Below are positions 34,665-43,812 of a DNA stretch of 64,000 nucleotides, piece after piece. How positions within the stretch are numbered: the first letter of the stretch is position 1; each line of letters opens with the position of its first letter. The position numbers were made by a program, and so were the translations under genes. The notes below the pieces were generated by a model. That model had not been told where the DNA came from and did no database searches. It worked only from the letters and a program-made list of their open reading frames with translations. Origin of the DNA: Riemerella columbina (lineage in GTDB: Bacteria > Bacteroidota > Bacteroidia > Flavobacteriales > Weeksellaceae); assembly GCF_030517065.1 (NCBI RefSeq), contig NZ_CP103950.1, forward strand, positions 1,980,715 to 2,044,714, written 5' to 3'.

Positions 34665-35816
34665 CTAAAGTTGGTCTATAATTTTTGTGATTTTCTCAAC
34701 CGAGTTTTTTAAATTAAACGGCATCTGATAATCTGCCAAACGCTCTTGATACGGCTGAAATGCCTCTGGCTGCGTGAGTGCTCTTTTCATACCTTGATAA
34801 ATGCCTTCTTCGGAATTTTCTACAATACAGCCCAAATCTCCATTGAGAAGCATCTCCCTAACCCCAGAAACATCGGTAGCGATGATGTTTTTCTTTAGTG
34901 TAATCGCCTCAAACAATACCGTTGGATAGCCCTCGTAGCGGGAGCTGAGGACATAAAAATCCGCCGTTTTAAAATACGGATATGGATTATCCGTAAAGCC
35001 GACCATCGTTGCCGTTTCTGCCACGCCAAGTTCCTCCACCAGTTTTTTAATATTCTGAAAATCATAGCCATCGCCCAAAATCTGAACCCGATGCGGAAAG
35101 CCTTCATCTAACAATCTTCGATGAACTTTGAGCAATCGGTCAAAACCTTTTTGAGGAAAAACAGTTCCCACAGAAAGGAAAACAGACAAGTTAAATTCCT
35201 CTTTATCAAGAGATTGCAAACTTCTATTGATGATATCTTGGGTATCTAATGGGTTATAAATTCGTTCTATTTTTTGTCGTTCCTCATCGGTTTGGGCTAA
35301 ATTTTCAAAATCTTGCTGAATATGCTCTGAGATCACTAAAATTTTATCAAACCCAAAAAACTTCCGAATTTCGTCATCGGTATAGTTGTAAAACTCGGTT
35401 TTTCGGAGGTCGTTATGTATCCACACGATTTTTTTAGAACCCCGAAGCGGCGAATTGAGAATTTCATCTCTAAAACCGTGTATCGCTGCGAATTCTACAT
35501 CGTATTTTTTATTTTTCAAAATCAAGGAATACAACAACTTCGGAAATTTCTTCAACACCCACTGATACAGGACTCTAAACGCTTTTTTCGGAATGTCCTG
35601 CGGTCGGTTGGTGGTAATCATTTCGCCTCGATTAAGGTACAAAACATTAACCCAATCTGGAATTTCGGACAGATATTTCCCCGAATAGAGATTGAGCAAC
35701 AAATCCACTTCATACCGCTCTGGTGGCAATTCTTTAAGGAAAGTCGCCAGCACTTTTTCGGCACCGCCATGGCGCATAGAGCCTATTCTAATAAGGATTT
35801 TTTTCTTGGTGGGCAT
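34665..35816 (-). CDS. Glycosyltransferase, GT4-like
   Basis: A 383-residue GT-B glycosyltransferase. The start at 35816 (MPTKKKILIRIGSMRHGGAE) gives the typical first strand and glycine-rich loop; a longer frame upstream is rejected. The C-terminal half has FLSVGTVFPQKGFDRLL, LGDGYDFQNI and the donor-site YVLSSRYEGYPTVLFEA. It probably transfers a sugar from an NDP donor to a lipid-linked glycan at the inner membrane. It overlaps the upstream hexapeptide gene by 29 nt. Confidence 0.88.
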   Translation of the reverse strand: MPTKKKILIRIGSMRHGGAEKVLATFLKELPPERYEVDLLLNLYSGKYLSEIPDWVNVLYLNRGEMITTNRPQDIPKKAFRVLYQWVLKKFPKLLYSLILKNKKYDVEFAAIHGFRDEILNSPLRGSKKIVWIHNDLRKTEFYNYTDDEIRKFFGFDKILVISEHIQQDFENLAQTDEERQKIERIYNPLDTQDIINRSLQSLDKEEFNLSVFLSVGTVFPQKGFDRLLKVHRRLLDEGFPHRVQILGDGYDFQNIKKLVEELGVAETATMVGFTDNPYPYFKTADFYVLSSRYEGYPTVLFEAITLKKNIIATDVSGVREMLLNGDLGCIVENSEEGIYQGMKRALTQPEAFQPYQERLADYQMPFNLKNSVEKITKIIDQL

Positions 35817-36381
35817 GGTAGGTTTTGATGGGTTTATAAGAATGAGGTAAATTTTTTGCAATATATGCTTCTAAGGCTTTTCTGTCGGCTTCCAGCTCGC
35901 GGGGATACATAACATTATGCGCCAGGGCTTTATCTCCATACTCCTCTATGGTGCATATCATTTTGGCTGGAACCCCCGCATAGACCGCATTATCTGGCAT
36001 AGAGGAATTAAGTACGGAACCCGCTCCCAATATACAATTATCCCCCATAGACGCGCCCGGTAGAAGGGTACAGTTATTCCCGATAAAGCAATTTTTTCCA
36101 ATTTTAATTCGTCCAAAATTTCGCGCATCTTCGTACTTTTCCATTGAGCGAATCACATACATCGCCCCATCATGATTGATAAAAGTGCAATTTGCTGTGA
36201 TTTTTGTATTGTCCCCAATTTCAATAAGAAAAGGCTCGGAACCAAAATCAGGTGCCTCTATAAATTGAACATTTTTCCCTACTTTTAGTCCTCTCGCCTT
36301 GCTCACTTCTATATAAATACGACCTATAAATGCCTGATATAGGGTATGAAGTTTAAGTATTGCTCTATAAAGAAATATCAT
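35788..36381 (-). CDS. Hexapeptide-repeat acyltransferase
   Basis: A 197-residue protein with left-handed beta-helix repeats (LIEIGDNTKITANCTFINH, RIKIGKNCFIGNNCTLLPGA, NCILGAGSVLNSSMPDNAVY) and the ending AGVPAKMI. The active-site-like His in FINHDG is present. This WcaF/maltose-acetyltransferase-like family usually adds acetyl groups to surface sugars. It overlaps the genes on both sides (4 nt with the upstream GT, 29 nt with the downstream GT). Confidence 0.85.
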   Translation of the reverse strand: MIFLYRAILKLHTLYQAFIGRIYIEVSKARGLKVGKNVQFIEAPDFGSEPFLIEIGDNTKITANCTFINHDGAMYVIRSMEKYEDARNFGRIKIGKNCFIGNNCTLLPGASMGDNCILGAGSVLNSSMPDNAVYAGVPAKMICTIEEYGDKALAHNVMYPRELEADRKALEAYIAKNLPHSYKPIKTYHAHQEKNPY

Positions 36382-37541
36382 TTTTTAACGGTTTTAATTA
36401 TAATATCCTCAACGGTATTAAATATTTTCTGATTATCAAATTTCTTATCAATATCTTGTAGATTTTTTTCAATGTGATAAATAGTGCCTTTATCTTCAAA
36501 GAAAATTTTCATGGTTTTTGCTAAATCTGCAATACTATATTCACATAATAATCCTGTTTCTCTATCTTGAATCATCTCTGGAATGCCCCCTACGCGCGTG
36601 GCGATAATCTGTTTTTTGAGAATGAGCGTTTCGGCAATAATGAGCGGCCAACCTTCTGATTCCGAAGGCATAATAAATGCATCAGCCGCTTGAATATACG
36701 GATAAGGATTCATTTTCGTGCCTAATAGTAAGAAACTTTTCTCCACGCCTAAGGCTTGGATTTGTTGTCGCAATGCCTCGTATTCCTCGCCATCGCCAAT
36801 AATCCAAATTTGATGGGCAAAACCCTCGTTTAAAAGCTGAGCATGCGCCTCTAATAAAGTATGAAATCCTTTGCGACTGTGCAACCTTCCAACCCCTACA
36901 AAAGTAGGAACAGCCTCTCGCTGTATGGTTTCTTGTGCCGCTTTGACTCTAATTTCTTCAATCGGAATAGCGTTGAGAACCACTTGGTTAGGTGGCAATT
37001 CCACATCTGGATAAGTGCTTACAAAAATATCGTGAGCTTGTTGAGAACCAAAGATAAAGTAATCAAATTTGGGGATTTGTTGCAATAATTTCGGGACAAT
37101 GGGCTGTAATTTGGGAAAAGTGATATCCGAGTGAAACCAGCCGATTTTTTTTGATTTTTTATTGGCAGACCTCAACACATCATCAAACATGGTATACCCC
37201 GTGGCGATTTCTACATCGGCATTGTTTTTCATAATCCACTGATGCAGAATCCAAGGGCAAATTTTATATAAATTCAGTTGGCATTTTCTTAAGGCTAACT
37301 GGGTGTAATATAGTATTTTATTCTTGGAAAAATCCTCTTTTCCTTTGGCTAAAAAAGTAGTTTTGATATCGCTGGGAATGGCATTTCGGAGTTCGCCCTG
37401 GTGCAGATTGATGCCCACAGAAAGTTCAAATTTCTGTTTATCGAGATGATTAAGCATACTGAGAAGCACTTTTTCCACGCCCCCCATTTCCATAGAACGG
37501 TGCCGAAATAACACTTTTATTTTGTCTTGTGATACTGCCAT
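36378..37541 (-). CDS. Glycosyltransferase, GT4-like
   Basis: A 387-residue GT-B protein with the same layout as the gene at 34665-35816: KVLFRHRSMEMGGVEKVLLS at the N-terminus, then FVGVGRLHSRKGFHTLLEA, WIIGDGEEYEALR and FIMPSESEGWPLIIAET. The two may be distant paralogues. The start at 37541 is set by a perfect promoter whose -7 box ends only 8 nt before it; an upstream in-frame start would overlap that promoter. It is the first gene of a four-gene operon. Confidence 0.88.
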   Translation of the reverse strand: MAVSQDKIKVLFRHRSMEMGGVEKVLLSMLNHLDKQKFELSVGINLHQGELRNAIPSDIKTTFLAKGKEDFSKNKILYYTQLALRKCQLNLYKICPWILHQWIMKNNADVEIATGYTMFDDVLRSANKKSKKIGWFHSDITFPKLQPIVPKLLQQIPKFDYFIFGSQQAHDIFVSTYPDVELPPNQVVLNAIPIEEIRVKAAQETIQREAVPTFVGVGRLHSRKGFHTLLEAHAQLLNEGFAHQIWIIGDGEEYEALRQQIQALGVEKSFLLLGTKMNPYPYIQAADAFIMPSESEGWPLIIAETLILKKQIIATRVGGIPEMIQDRETGLLCEYSIADLAKTMKIFFEDKGTIYHIEKNLQDIDKKFDNQKIFNTVEDIIIKTVKK

Positions 37542-37549
37542 AATGATTG

Positions 37550-37581
37550 CAAAGGTATAATAATTTTCATCTATTTTCAAA
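37550..37581 (-). promoter_or_regulatory. Promoter for the four-gene glycan operon at 34.1-37.5 kb
   Basis: On the minus strand TTTG (37581-37578), 20 nt and TACCTTTG (37557-37550) match the consensus. The box ends 8 nt before the start codon at 37541, so the transcript should have almost no leader. Confidence 0.75.
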
Positions 37582-37591
37582 TATATTTTAA

Positions 37592-37599
37592 TATCTTTG
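37592..37599 (+). promoter_or_regulatory. -7 box TATCTTTG for the pyruvyltransferase-like gene
   Basis: A perfect -7 word lies 4 nt before the ATG at 37604, implying a leaderless transcript. No TTTG is seen at the -33 distance. It is divergent from, and only 10 nt away from, the promoter at 37550-37581. Confidence 0.5.
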
Positions 37600-37603
37600 C
37601 TGT

Positions 37604-38569
37604 ATGATAAATTCTGACAAAATAATCAAATTAAAACGCATCTTAGAAGAGAGTCTTACCCCCTTAATTTCTCAAGACTTTGCCCTTATTGATATTCCTG
37701 ACCATGATAATATTGGAGACAACTTAATTTGGGAGGGGGAGCTTTATTTTTTAAAAAACATTCCTTATAAAAAATATTATGAATGTAGTTTAAAATTCTT
37801 TTCTGCTGATAAAATAAGGACTAACACTACCTTACTTATGCATGGTGGTGGTAATTTTGGAGACATCTACCCTGTAGTTAATGAATTTAGAATCAGACTA
37901 ATTCACCAATTTAAAAATAATAAGATTATTATTTTACCCCAAACTTTACATTATCAGTCAGAAGATATTTTATTGAGAGACGCTCAAATTATTAACCAGC
38001 ATCCTGATATTACCATATGCTGTAGAGATAAAAAATCTTATGATTTAGCCCTTAAATATTTCCACAAAGCTACCATTTTATTACTACCTGATATGGCTTT
38101 CTGCATAGATTTGGATCGGTTTTCTACATCTAATAAAGGCTCAAAAACACTTATCATGAACAGAAAAGATAATGAAAACATTAAACTAAGCATACAGTTA
38201 GAACAACCTTATGATATACTGGATTGGCCAACATTTAACACCTCCGTAGAAAAAAGACACAAAAAATTAAGGTTTGAACATCGGTTAGACCGCATTGCAA
38301 TTTTTTTAAAAAAAATGCCCCTATTCTCTTTTTTTATAGATGACAGATACGGTATTAAAGATAATCATCGTAAAGAAAAATTCATTGATATGGGAATTGA
38401 ATTTTTCAGTTCATACGAAACCATCTATACAACACGATTACACGGAATGATACTTGCTGTGCTAATGGGGAAACATGTTGTAATATTAGATAATAATTAT
38501 GGAAAGTTATCATCCTTTTACGAAGAGTGGCTAAAAGATTTTAAAAATATATCTCTATATAATAAATAA
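37604..38569 (+). CDS. Polysaccharide pyruvyltransferase family protein
   Basis: A 321-residue protein of the PS_pyruv_trans (CsaB/ExoV-like) family: DFALIDIPDHDNIGDNLIWE, LLMHGGGNFGDIYP, IIILPQTLHYQ, ICCRDKKSYDLAL and TTRLHGMILAVLMGKHVVIL. Members add a pyruvate ketal, or another group, to sugars of surface glycans. It begins an AT-rich block that runs to about 41150. It is a lone plus-strand gene facing the minus-strand GT at 38582. Confidence 0.85.
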   Translation: MINSDKIIKLKRILEESLTPLISQDFALIDIPDHDNIGDNLIWEGELYFLKNIPYKKYYECSLKFFSADKIRTNTTLLMHGGGNFGDIYPVVNEFRIRLIHQFKNNKIIILPQTLHYQSEDILLRDAQIINQHPDITICCRDKKSYDLALKYFHKATILLLPDMAFCIDLDRFSTSNKGSKTLIMNRKDNENIKLSIQLEQPYDILDWPTFNTSVEKRHKKLRFEHRLDRIAIFLKKMPLFSFFIDDRYGIKDNHRKEKFIDMGIEFFSSYETIYTTRLHGMILAVLMGKHVVILDNNYGKLSSFYEEWLKDFKNISLYNK

Positions 38570-38581
38570 TTTATATTCTAT

Positions 38582-39604
38582 TTAATCCACATCCACCTCT
38601 TGCCTTCTATATTGCTCTTTAAAATACGAGGCCCATTTTTTCCAATTTTCAGGCGTACACCTTTCAGAATAGTTTTTTTCTAAAAATTGGATATAGTAAT
38701 CCTCTGGAATATCTTTAGGAAAATTTTTCAATGAATCAAATTCACCCGCATACCACGCTTCATTCATTATATAATTAAAATAATTGATATCGCAGTCTAC
38801 TTTATATTTATGGTAAGAATTTGTGGCTGACGAGATAAAAGTTGTATTCATTTTCAACTTTTTAAACTTACTATAATTATGTAGATTATTTTTATATTTT
38901 CTATACCATTGGGTTGCATTAAGTAACTGCATCTGTTCATCTACCCTTCCTTCAATTCCATTCCATAAATAAAGCCAATAATCCTTTCTATAAACGCCCA
39001 TGAGCAAAGAATTCATAACCCAATAATCATTAAATGTTTCTGATGTAACAACCTTCAGCCGACGCAATAAGGAATATAGTTTTAATTTATTTTCAAATAG
39101 AGCTTTCATTAAGGCTCTTGGCCCTACATAAAAACGAGGCTCTATAGTTTCTATATCCTGAGATAACGAATGTAGCTTCGCATTGATTTTTCTCTGGCTA
39201 ATCCAACCTATTTTTAGCAAAACACTTTTATGAGAAATCATTATAGATTCCGATTTTGATAAATCTACCTCCTCTGTAAGCCACACATCATCTTCAGTCA
39301 TAATGAAATAGGAAGATGCATTTTTGACAGCTTCTTTCCAAAGTTTAGTCGGAATTATAAAACCATTGATTTCAGTACCCTTCTCTATATTTTCGCGTAT
39401 GGCTTTTGATTTTCGCGCTGCACTTTCATTCGCTTTAATTTCAACTTCAGGATATTTTTCTTTGATTTTATCCAAATACCTCTGCGGTGTACCATCATCT
39501 AAGACCGTAATTTGATACTCACCTACAAGGTATTTTTTCAAACTATATATGGCACGATCCAAATAATACGCTCGGTTAAAGGATTTTATAAAAACATCCA
39601 TCAT
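38582..39604 (-). CDS. Glycosyltransferase-like protein (GT-A fold)
   Basis: A 340-residue protein that begins like a family 2 glycosyltransferase (MMDVFIKSFNRAYYLDRAIY, ITVLDDGT) and has TEDDVWL as a possible DxD metal site near residue 107. The rest is not typical of GT2, and I do not recognise a named family; a role in the same glycan pathway is inferred from its neighbours. It starts with a 4-nt ATGA overlap with the gene before it. The gene is AT-rich. Confidence 0.65.
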   Translation of the reverse strand: MMDVFIKSFNRAYYLDRAIYSLKKYLVGEYQITVLDDGTPQRYLDKIKEKYPEVEIKANESAARKSKAIRENIEKGTEINGFIIPTKLWKEAVKNASSYFIMTEDDVWLTEEVDLSKSESIMISHKSVLLKIGWISQRKINAKLHSLSQDIETIEPRFYVGPRALMKALFENKLKLYSLLRRLKVVTSETFNDYWVMNSLLMGVYRKDYWLYLWNGIEGRVDEQMQLLNATQWYRKYKNNLHNYSKFKKLKMNTTFISSATNSYHKYKVDCDINYFNYIMNEAWYAGEFDSLKNFPKDIPEDYYIQFLEKNYSERCTPENWKKWASYFKEQYRRQEVDVD

Positions 39605-40566
39605 ATACGCTTATAAATTTTAGAGGTAATAGAGAATAAAACATCAGGTAATAGGCTCATTTTTTCTAAATAGCCTAAATTTTTAGCCGGATATAATTGT
39701 TTTCTTTTTTTAATGATTATTTTCAAATCTTCTTTATATTGATTTTTCACACAAATCTCTGCTGCTATTTTCAAATCAGTCCATTCATTTTTATAATCTA
39801 AATTGAGAATATTGGCATAGTCATCTGGATTTAGACTCTTATAACTATCTTTCCCTTCTTTTAATCTTTCATGATACATTTGAAACGCTTTATTGAGAAA
39901 CATATATTTCACCAAAGAGCGACCTTTACGAGAGATAGAAGAGGTAAGCAATCTATAATCCAATAATTTTTCGTCAAGATTAGTCATAATTTTCCCCTCT
40001 GTCATCAGCCTCAAATACAATTCATAATCTTCACAATACCAAATATTTTCTCTATAATGTACCGCTTCATTCCTAAACATAATCACCGGATGAAACAACG
40101 GAATACTTTTTAGTATCGTATAAGAGATTTGTTCTGGAGTAATTGGTGCTTTTTTTTCTCCTATAATTTTTCCTTCCTCATCAATAAAATTGATATGGGC
40201 GCCTACAATAAACACTTCTGGATTTTGCTCGAGATATTGAACTTGTTTTTCAAACCTTTGTAAATGGCTTATATCATCTGCATCCATCCGAGCAATATAT
40301 TTTCCTTTTGCCGATTGTATTCCCCAATTGAGGTTTTCTATAAATCCGCGTGTTCCTTTATTTTCTTTTTTCTGGAGTATTTTGATTCTGTTATCCTTAG
40401 CTGCATACTCTTTAATTATTTCTAAAGAACCATCCGAAGAGCAATCTTCTATAATAATAAATTCAAAATTATTATAAGTTTGATTTAAAATAGAATCTAT
40501 AGCTTTAGCAAGATATTTTTCCGCATTGTATACCGACATTACTACAGAAATGAGAGGATTATGCAT
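39601..40566 (-). CDS. Glycosyltransferase family 2
   Basis: A 321-residue GT-A enzyme with the GT2 signature LISVVMSVYNAEKYLAKAID, IIEDCSSDGSLEI and ARMDADDISHLQRFEKQ, where DADD is the metal-binding site. It should transfer a sugar from an NDP donor to a growing surface glycan. It ends with a 4-nt overlap with the next gene and starts 4 nt after the hexapeptide gene, so the three are one operon. Sampled lines are as low as 20% GC. Confidence 0.92.
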   Translation of the reverse strand: MHNPLISVVMSVYNAEKYLAKAIDSILNQTYNNFEFIIIEDCSSDGSLEIIKEYAAKDNRIKILQKKENKGTRGFIENLNWGIQSAKGKYIARMDADDISHLQRFEKQVQYLEQNPEVFIVGAHINFIDEEGKIIGEKKAPITPEQISYTILKSIPLFHPVIMFRNEAVHYRENIWYCEDYELYLRLMTEGKIMTNLDEKLLDYRLLTSSISRKGRSLVKYMFLNKAFQMYHERLKEGKDSYKSLNPDDYANILNLDYKNEWTDLKIAAEICVKNQYKEDLKIIIKKRKQLYPAKNLGYLEKMSLLPDVLFSITSKIYKRI

Positions 40567-40570
40567 TATC

Positions 40571-41146
40571 TTATTTTAAAATCGGTTTAATAATATTTTC
40601 AGTTTTATTGATTACAATAGAATACGGCGGAATATCCTTATATATCGTACATTTAGCACCTATAATGCAATTATCCCCTATAGTAACGCCTTTTAAAATA
40701 GTAACATCACTATATATCTTAACATTCTTCCCGATAATGATTGGCGCCGTGTCAAACTCTCTAATTTTCCACTCGTATTCAGGTTCTGTAACATATTTGT
40801 GATTATGGTCATACAACTTAGAGCCTTCGCCTATCCATGAGTTTTCACCAATTTCTATCTTATCTAAGCAGTTAATGGAGACTCTATCACTAAAATAAGT
40901 ATTCTTCCTCATAATAAACTCTGCGCCATTATAAATTCTAATGGCATTGTTATCTTTCCAAGACACATTTTCTTCTATTATGAGTTTTTTGATCTTCGGT
41001 TGTATCTGTAAAAAAGTGTTTTTACCAGGTTTAACAGAAGCGTCTACTTGCCCTGCGCGTTTTAGTACTAACTTCGTATTTTCTCGCTCCGCGTACTCTA
41101 AAACCTTATTAAAAAGTGTAAATATTTTAACAATCATCATTTTCAT
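40571..41146 (-). CDS. Hexapeptide acyltransferase
   Basis: A 191-residue protein with beta-helix repeats (KIEIGENSWIGEGSKLYDHN, IIIGKNVKIYSDVTILKGV, TIGDNCIIGAKCTIYKDIP) and the conserved YDHNH-like element of sugar O-acetyltransferases. I chose the start at 41146 (MKMMIVKIFTLFNK) because a perfect -7 box TATCTTTG lies at 41175-41168, 21 nt before it; a longer frame would cross the divergent glycosyltransferase start. It is the first gene of a three-gene AT-rich operon. Confidence 0.82.
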   Translation of the reverse strand: MKMMIVKIFTLFNKVLEYAERENTKLVLKRAGQVDASVKPGKNTFLQIQPKIKKLIIEENVSWKDNNAIRIYNGAEFIMRKNTYFSDRVSINCLDKIEIGENSWIGEGSKLYDHNHKYVTEPEYEWKIREFDTAPIIIGKNVKIYSDVTILKGVTIGDNCIIGAKCTIYKDIPPYSIVINKTENIIKPILK

Positions 41147-41167
41147 GACTAACCCTATTTTCCCCAG

Positions 41168-41196
41168 CAAAGATATAAAAAATAGTTGTATTTTTG
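41168..41196. promoter_or_regulatory. Divergent -7 boxes between 40571-41146 and 41212-42207
   Basis: TATCTTTG on the minus strand (41175-41168) and TATTTTTG on the plus strand (41189-41196) both fit TAnnTTTG and lie before the two divergent genes. Neither has an obvious TTTG at the -33 distance. Confidence 0.45.
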
Positions 41197-41211
41197 TGGA
41201 AATTTTGAGTT

Positions 41212-42207
41212 TTGAAACCATTAGTTACTATATCAATTCCTGTTTTTAAGTGTGAAGATTTTATCGTGGCGTGTTTGGAGAGTGTTCGCAAGCAAGATTA
41301 CCCTAATATAGAAGTAACCCTCATCAACGACCAAACGCCTGATCGCTCAGTGGAAATTGCTGAAAAATACATTGCCGAGCACCAATTAAACAACTGGAAA
41401 ATCTACCACTTGGAAGAAAATTCGGGGCTCTCCGTAGTTCGGAATAAAGGCATAGACACCGCCGAAGGGAAATACTTGTTTTTCTTGGATTCCGATGACA
41501 CCATCACTCCTAATTGCATCTCCACTTTGGTGGAAATTGCCGAAAATACTGGTGCCGAAATGACCATTTCTCAATTGGAATGCGAAGAATCAAGCACTGG
41601 AAAAAAATCCCTCTGTATCAAAATCAATGCTGAAGCATCAGAAATCAAAGGTAATAACAATATTTTAAAGGCTTTTTCAAATTCAAAATTAGTAACTTAC
41701 GCCGTAAATAAGCTATTCATTGTAGATTATTTAATAAAAAACCAACTTTATTTTGTAAAAGGATTATTTGCCCAAGATGAACTTTGGACTTTTCATTTGG
41801 TCCTCAAAATGAACCATATTGCTATCCATAAAGGCATTACTTACACCTATTTCCTCCACCCAAAATCTGTGATTCACAACCGTGGGAAGCGGAATTTTGA
41901 TAATTGGTTTACCATAGGGCAATACATCGACCAAGCATTAAAATCAGAAAAAAATCCAGAGCGCCACGCTATGGTAATGAAATATCTCATTCATTTTAAA
42001 GATGTTACATTAAAAATGAACTGGAAAGCCCAACAAAATGAAACGCTTTGGATGGAATCATATGCCAATTATAAAACACTGAGTACGCTAAGCCTTACGG
42101 ATTATTTTTCTAACCAATATTCTAAAGAAACCAAAAAAAATGCCTTGCTCCAATCCTTGCCCACCGCTTTGGGTATGAAAATTTTCAAGAAAAGATGGGG
42201 TGCATAA
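41212..42207 (+). CDS. Glycosyltransferase family 2, TTG start
   Basis: A 331-residue GT2 enzyme: PLVTISIPVFKCEDFIVACL, TLINDQTPDRSVEIAEKYI, ENSGLSVVRNKGI and FFLDSDDTITPN with the DSDD metal site. An in-frame TGA six nt upstream leaves TTG at 41212 as the only start that keeps the first conserved strand. It has ordinary GC content, unlike the AT-rich genes at 37.6-41.1 kb. It converges with the SDR gene, one nt apart. Confidence 0.9.
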   Translation: MKPLVTISIPVFKCEDFIVACLESVRKQDYPNIEVTLINDQTPDRSVEIAEKYIAEHQLNNWKIYHLEENSGLSVVRNKGIDTAEGKYLFFLDSDDTITPNCISTLVEIAENTGAEMTISQLECEESSTGKKSLCIKINAEASEIKGNNNILKAFSNSKLVTYAVNKLFIVDYLIKNQLYFVKGLFAQDELWTFHLVLKMNHIAIHKGITYTYFLHPKSVIHNRGKRNFDNWFTIGQYIDQALKSEKNPERHAMVMKYLIHFKDVTLKMNWKAQQNETLWMESYANYKTLSTLSLTDYFSNQYSKETKKNALLQSLPTALGMKIFKKRWGA

Positions 42208-42208
42208 T

Positions 42209-42889
42209 TTATAAATAATACCGCTCCAACATTCGGCTGATATAGCGTTCTTTATTACTCAGTTGATTTTCAATAAAATATCGCTCCACATCAGGAATGG
42301 CAATTTGGTAGCCCGCCCCTGTTTTGATGAGGTTGAGGTTAAGGCTCAGATCTAACTGACGCTCAATGATTTGTAAAATTTCAATGATACCGTAATTTTC
42401 CAAATATGCCAAATTCACAATGCGGTTGAGTTTGCGCTCGGCAATGAGTTGAATCGTTATATTTTTCACATCCTCCGCATCGATGAGGTTTCTCGTGGCT
42501 TTGGTGTGTACATTGATCGTCTCGCCCGCTCGCACCGCACGAATCAAATAATTCATCAGCAAATTGGGATTTCCGCCCTTGCCCACCACATTACTCACCC
42601 TAAGAATCATATAATGAGGACATTGCTCTGCGATCAACTGTTCCATTCTCAATTTATGCAACACATAAGGACTCTCTGTTTTGGAAGAATCATACACGCT
42701 ACAAGTGGAAAAATACACAAAAATCTTATCCCTATTTTCCGCTATCGTTTGCCTAATGAGGTTTTCCTCTCGCAGAAATTGCTGTTGATCTGTCTCCAAA
42801 GAATTAGACACACCCGATGCAAAAAACACCATCGCATCCGAATCCGTATCTTTAAACAACTGTGCCACTAAGCCATTGCCTACTATCAT
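42209..42889 (-). CDS. Short NAD(P)-dependent epimerase/dehydratase-like protein
   Basis: A 226-residue Rossmann protein with a short glycine loop (MIVGNGLVAQLF), YFSTCSVYDSSKTESPYVLH with a YxxxK-type motif (Tyr then HKL), and TRNLIDAEDVKNI. It is shorter than typical extended SDRs but has the core. It probably reduces or epimerises a nucleotide-activated sugar; the substrate is unknown. It is the last gene of the 16-gene glycan operon and overlaps the SGNH gene by 4 nt. Confidence 0.78.
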   Translation of the reverse strand: MIVGNGLVAQLFKDTDSDAMVFFASGVSNSLETDQQQFLREENLIRQTIAENRDKIFVYFSTCSVYDSSKTESPYVLHKLRMEQLIAEQCPHYMILRVSNVVGKGGNPNLLMNYLIRAVRAGETINVHTKATRNLIDAEDVKNITIQLIAERKLNRIVNLAYLENYGIIEILQIIERQLDLSLNLNLIKTGAGYQIAIPDVERYFIENQLSNKERYISRMLERYYL

Positions 42890-43788
42890 TTTAATTGTTT
42901 ATTATATTGTGGATTTTTAATTAAGTTCTGTATTCCGTTATTTTTTAGAAATTTTGAAAAATACTCTCCACCAATATAACTCAAATGGCTTATATCTGCA
43001 TAGCTATCTTTCGGCATTGGGAGACTATAAAAATCTAAATAAGGAATATCTGAGTAATGGTTATGATAATATTCGTAAAACTCTGGTCTGTAGTAATTTT
43101 TGAAATCTTTTCGCAGGTAATTTTTTGGAGTAGCAATGAAAATAAGCGTAATCCCATTGGCCCTACACAATGCAATAATTTTATTGAGATACTTGACTTC
43201 TATTGGCGTGATTTCAGCAGGTTCATATTCTTTTGGAGTGAAATTTTTATCATTCTGAATTTTATTATTTGGAAGAAATCCACCTAAAAAGAAAAGATTT
43301 GTACACTGTTCTGGATTGAATTTTTTACCCTTCCAACTTTCCCACATATATTGCCATGAAGAAATATAACTTTTAGGATTTCCTGTAAACAACTCCTTAT
43401 GCTGTTCTGAGGTATAATAGGGAAAATATTCTACCATTCGGTAACGCAAATTCCCTGCCTCTGTACCATTTACCCATTTGTTGCTTATTAAATTATGCGG
43501 TGCAAACGCGAGTAGAATAGTATCTATTTTATTGTTTTCTTTTAGGAAAAGATCCAGTTTGGTATACGCAAAAAGGTAAGACTCTCCACCTTGAGAGAAA
43601 TTTTTAAAATCGGTAAAAATTTTATCATCTATGCCATTCCTAGTATTAGAATCGCCCAAAATAATGTTTTTTTTATCTAATTTTATTCTTCTCTGTTCTA
43701 TCATATTTGCCAAATCTATACCCATTAATAAGTAAATTAATGCGATAAGTCCAATAAAAACTAAAAGCCGTGTAATCAATTTTTTCAT
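42886..43788 (-). CDS. SGNH-like membrane-anchored protein paired with MBOAT
   Basis: A 300-residue protein with one N-terminal membrane helix (LLVFIGLIALIYLLMG) and an extracytoplasmic domain with GDSN at residues 45-48 (Ser47 as possible nucleophile) and a late ADISHLSYIGG that supplies an Asp-x-x-His pair. This layout is that of AlgX/DltD-like SGNH proteins that receive acyl groups from an MBOAT and pass them to a glycan. The MBOAT gene is 24 nt upstream, so the two probably O-acetylate the glycan in the periplasm. Confidence 0.78.
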   Translation of the reverse strand: MKKLITRLLVFIGLIALIYLLMGIDLANMIEQRRIKLDKKNIILGDSNTRNGIDDKIFTDFKNFSQGGESYLFAYTKLDLFLKENNKIDTILLAFAPHNLISNKWVNGTEAGNLRYRMVEYFPYYTSEQHKELFTGNPKSYISSWQYMWESWKGKKFNPEQCTNLFFLGGFLPNNKIQNDKNFTPKEYEPAEITPIEVKYLNKIIALCRANGITLIFIATPKNYLRKDFKNYYRPEFYEYYHNHYSDIPYLDFYSLPMPKDSYADISHLSYIGGEYFSKFLKNNGIQNLIKNPQYNKQLK

Positions 43789-43812
43789 ACAATCATTCGT
43801 TGAGATAATGGG

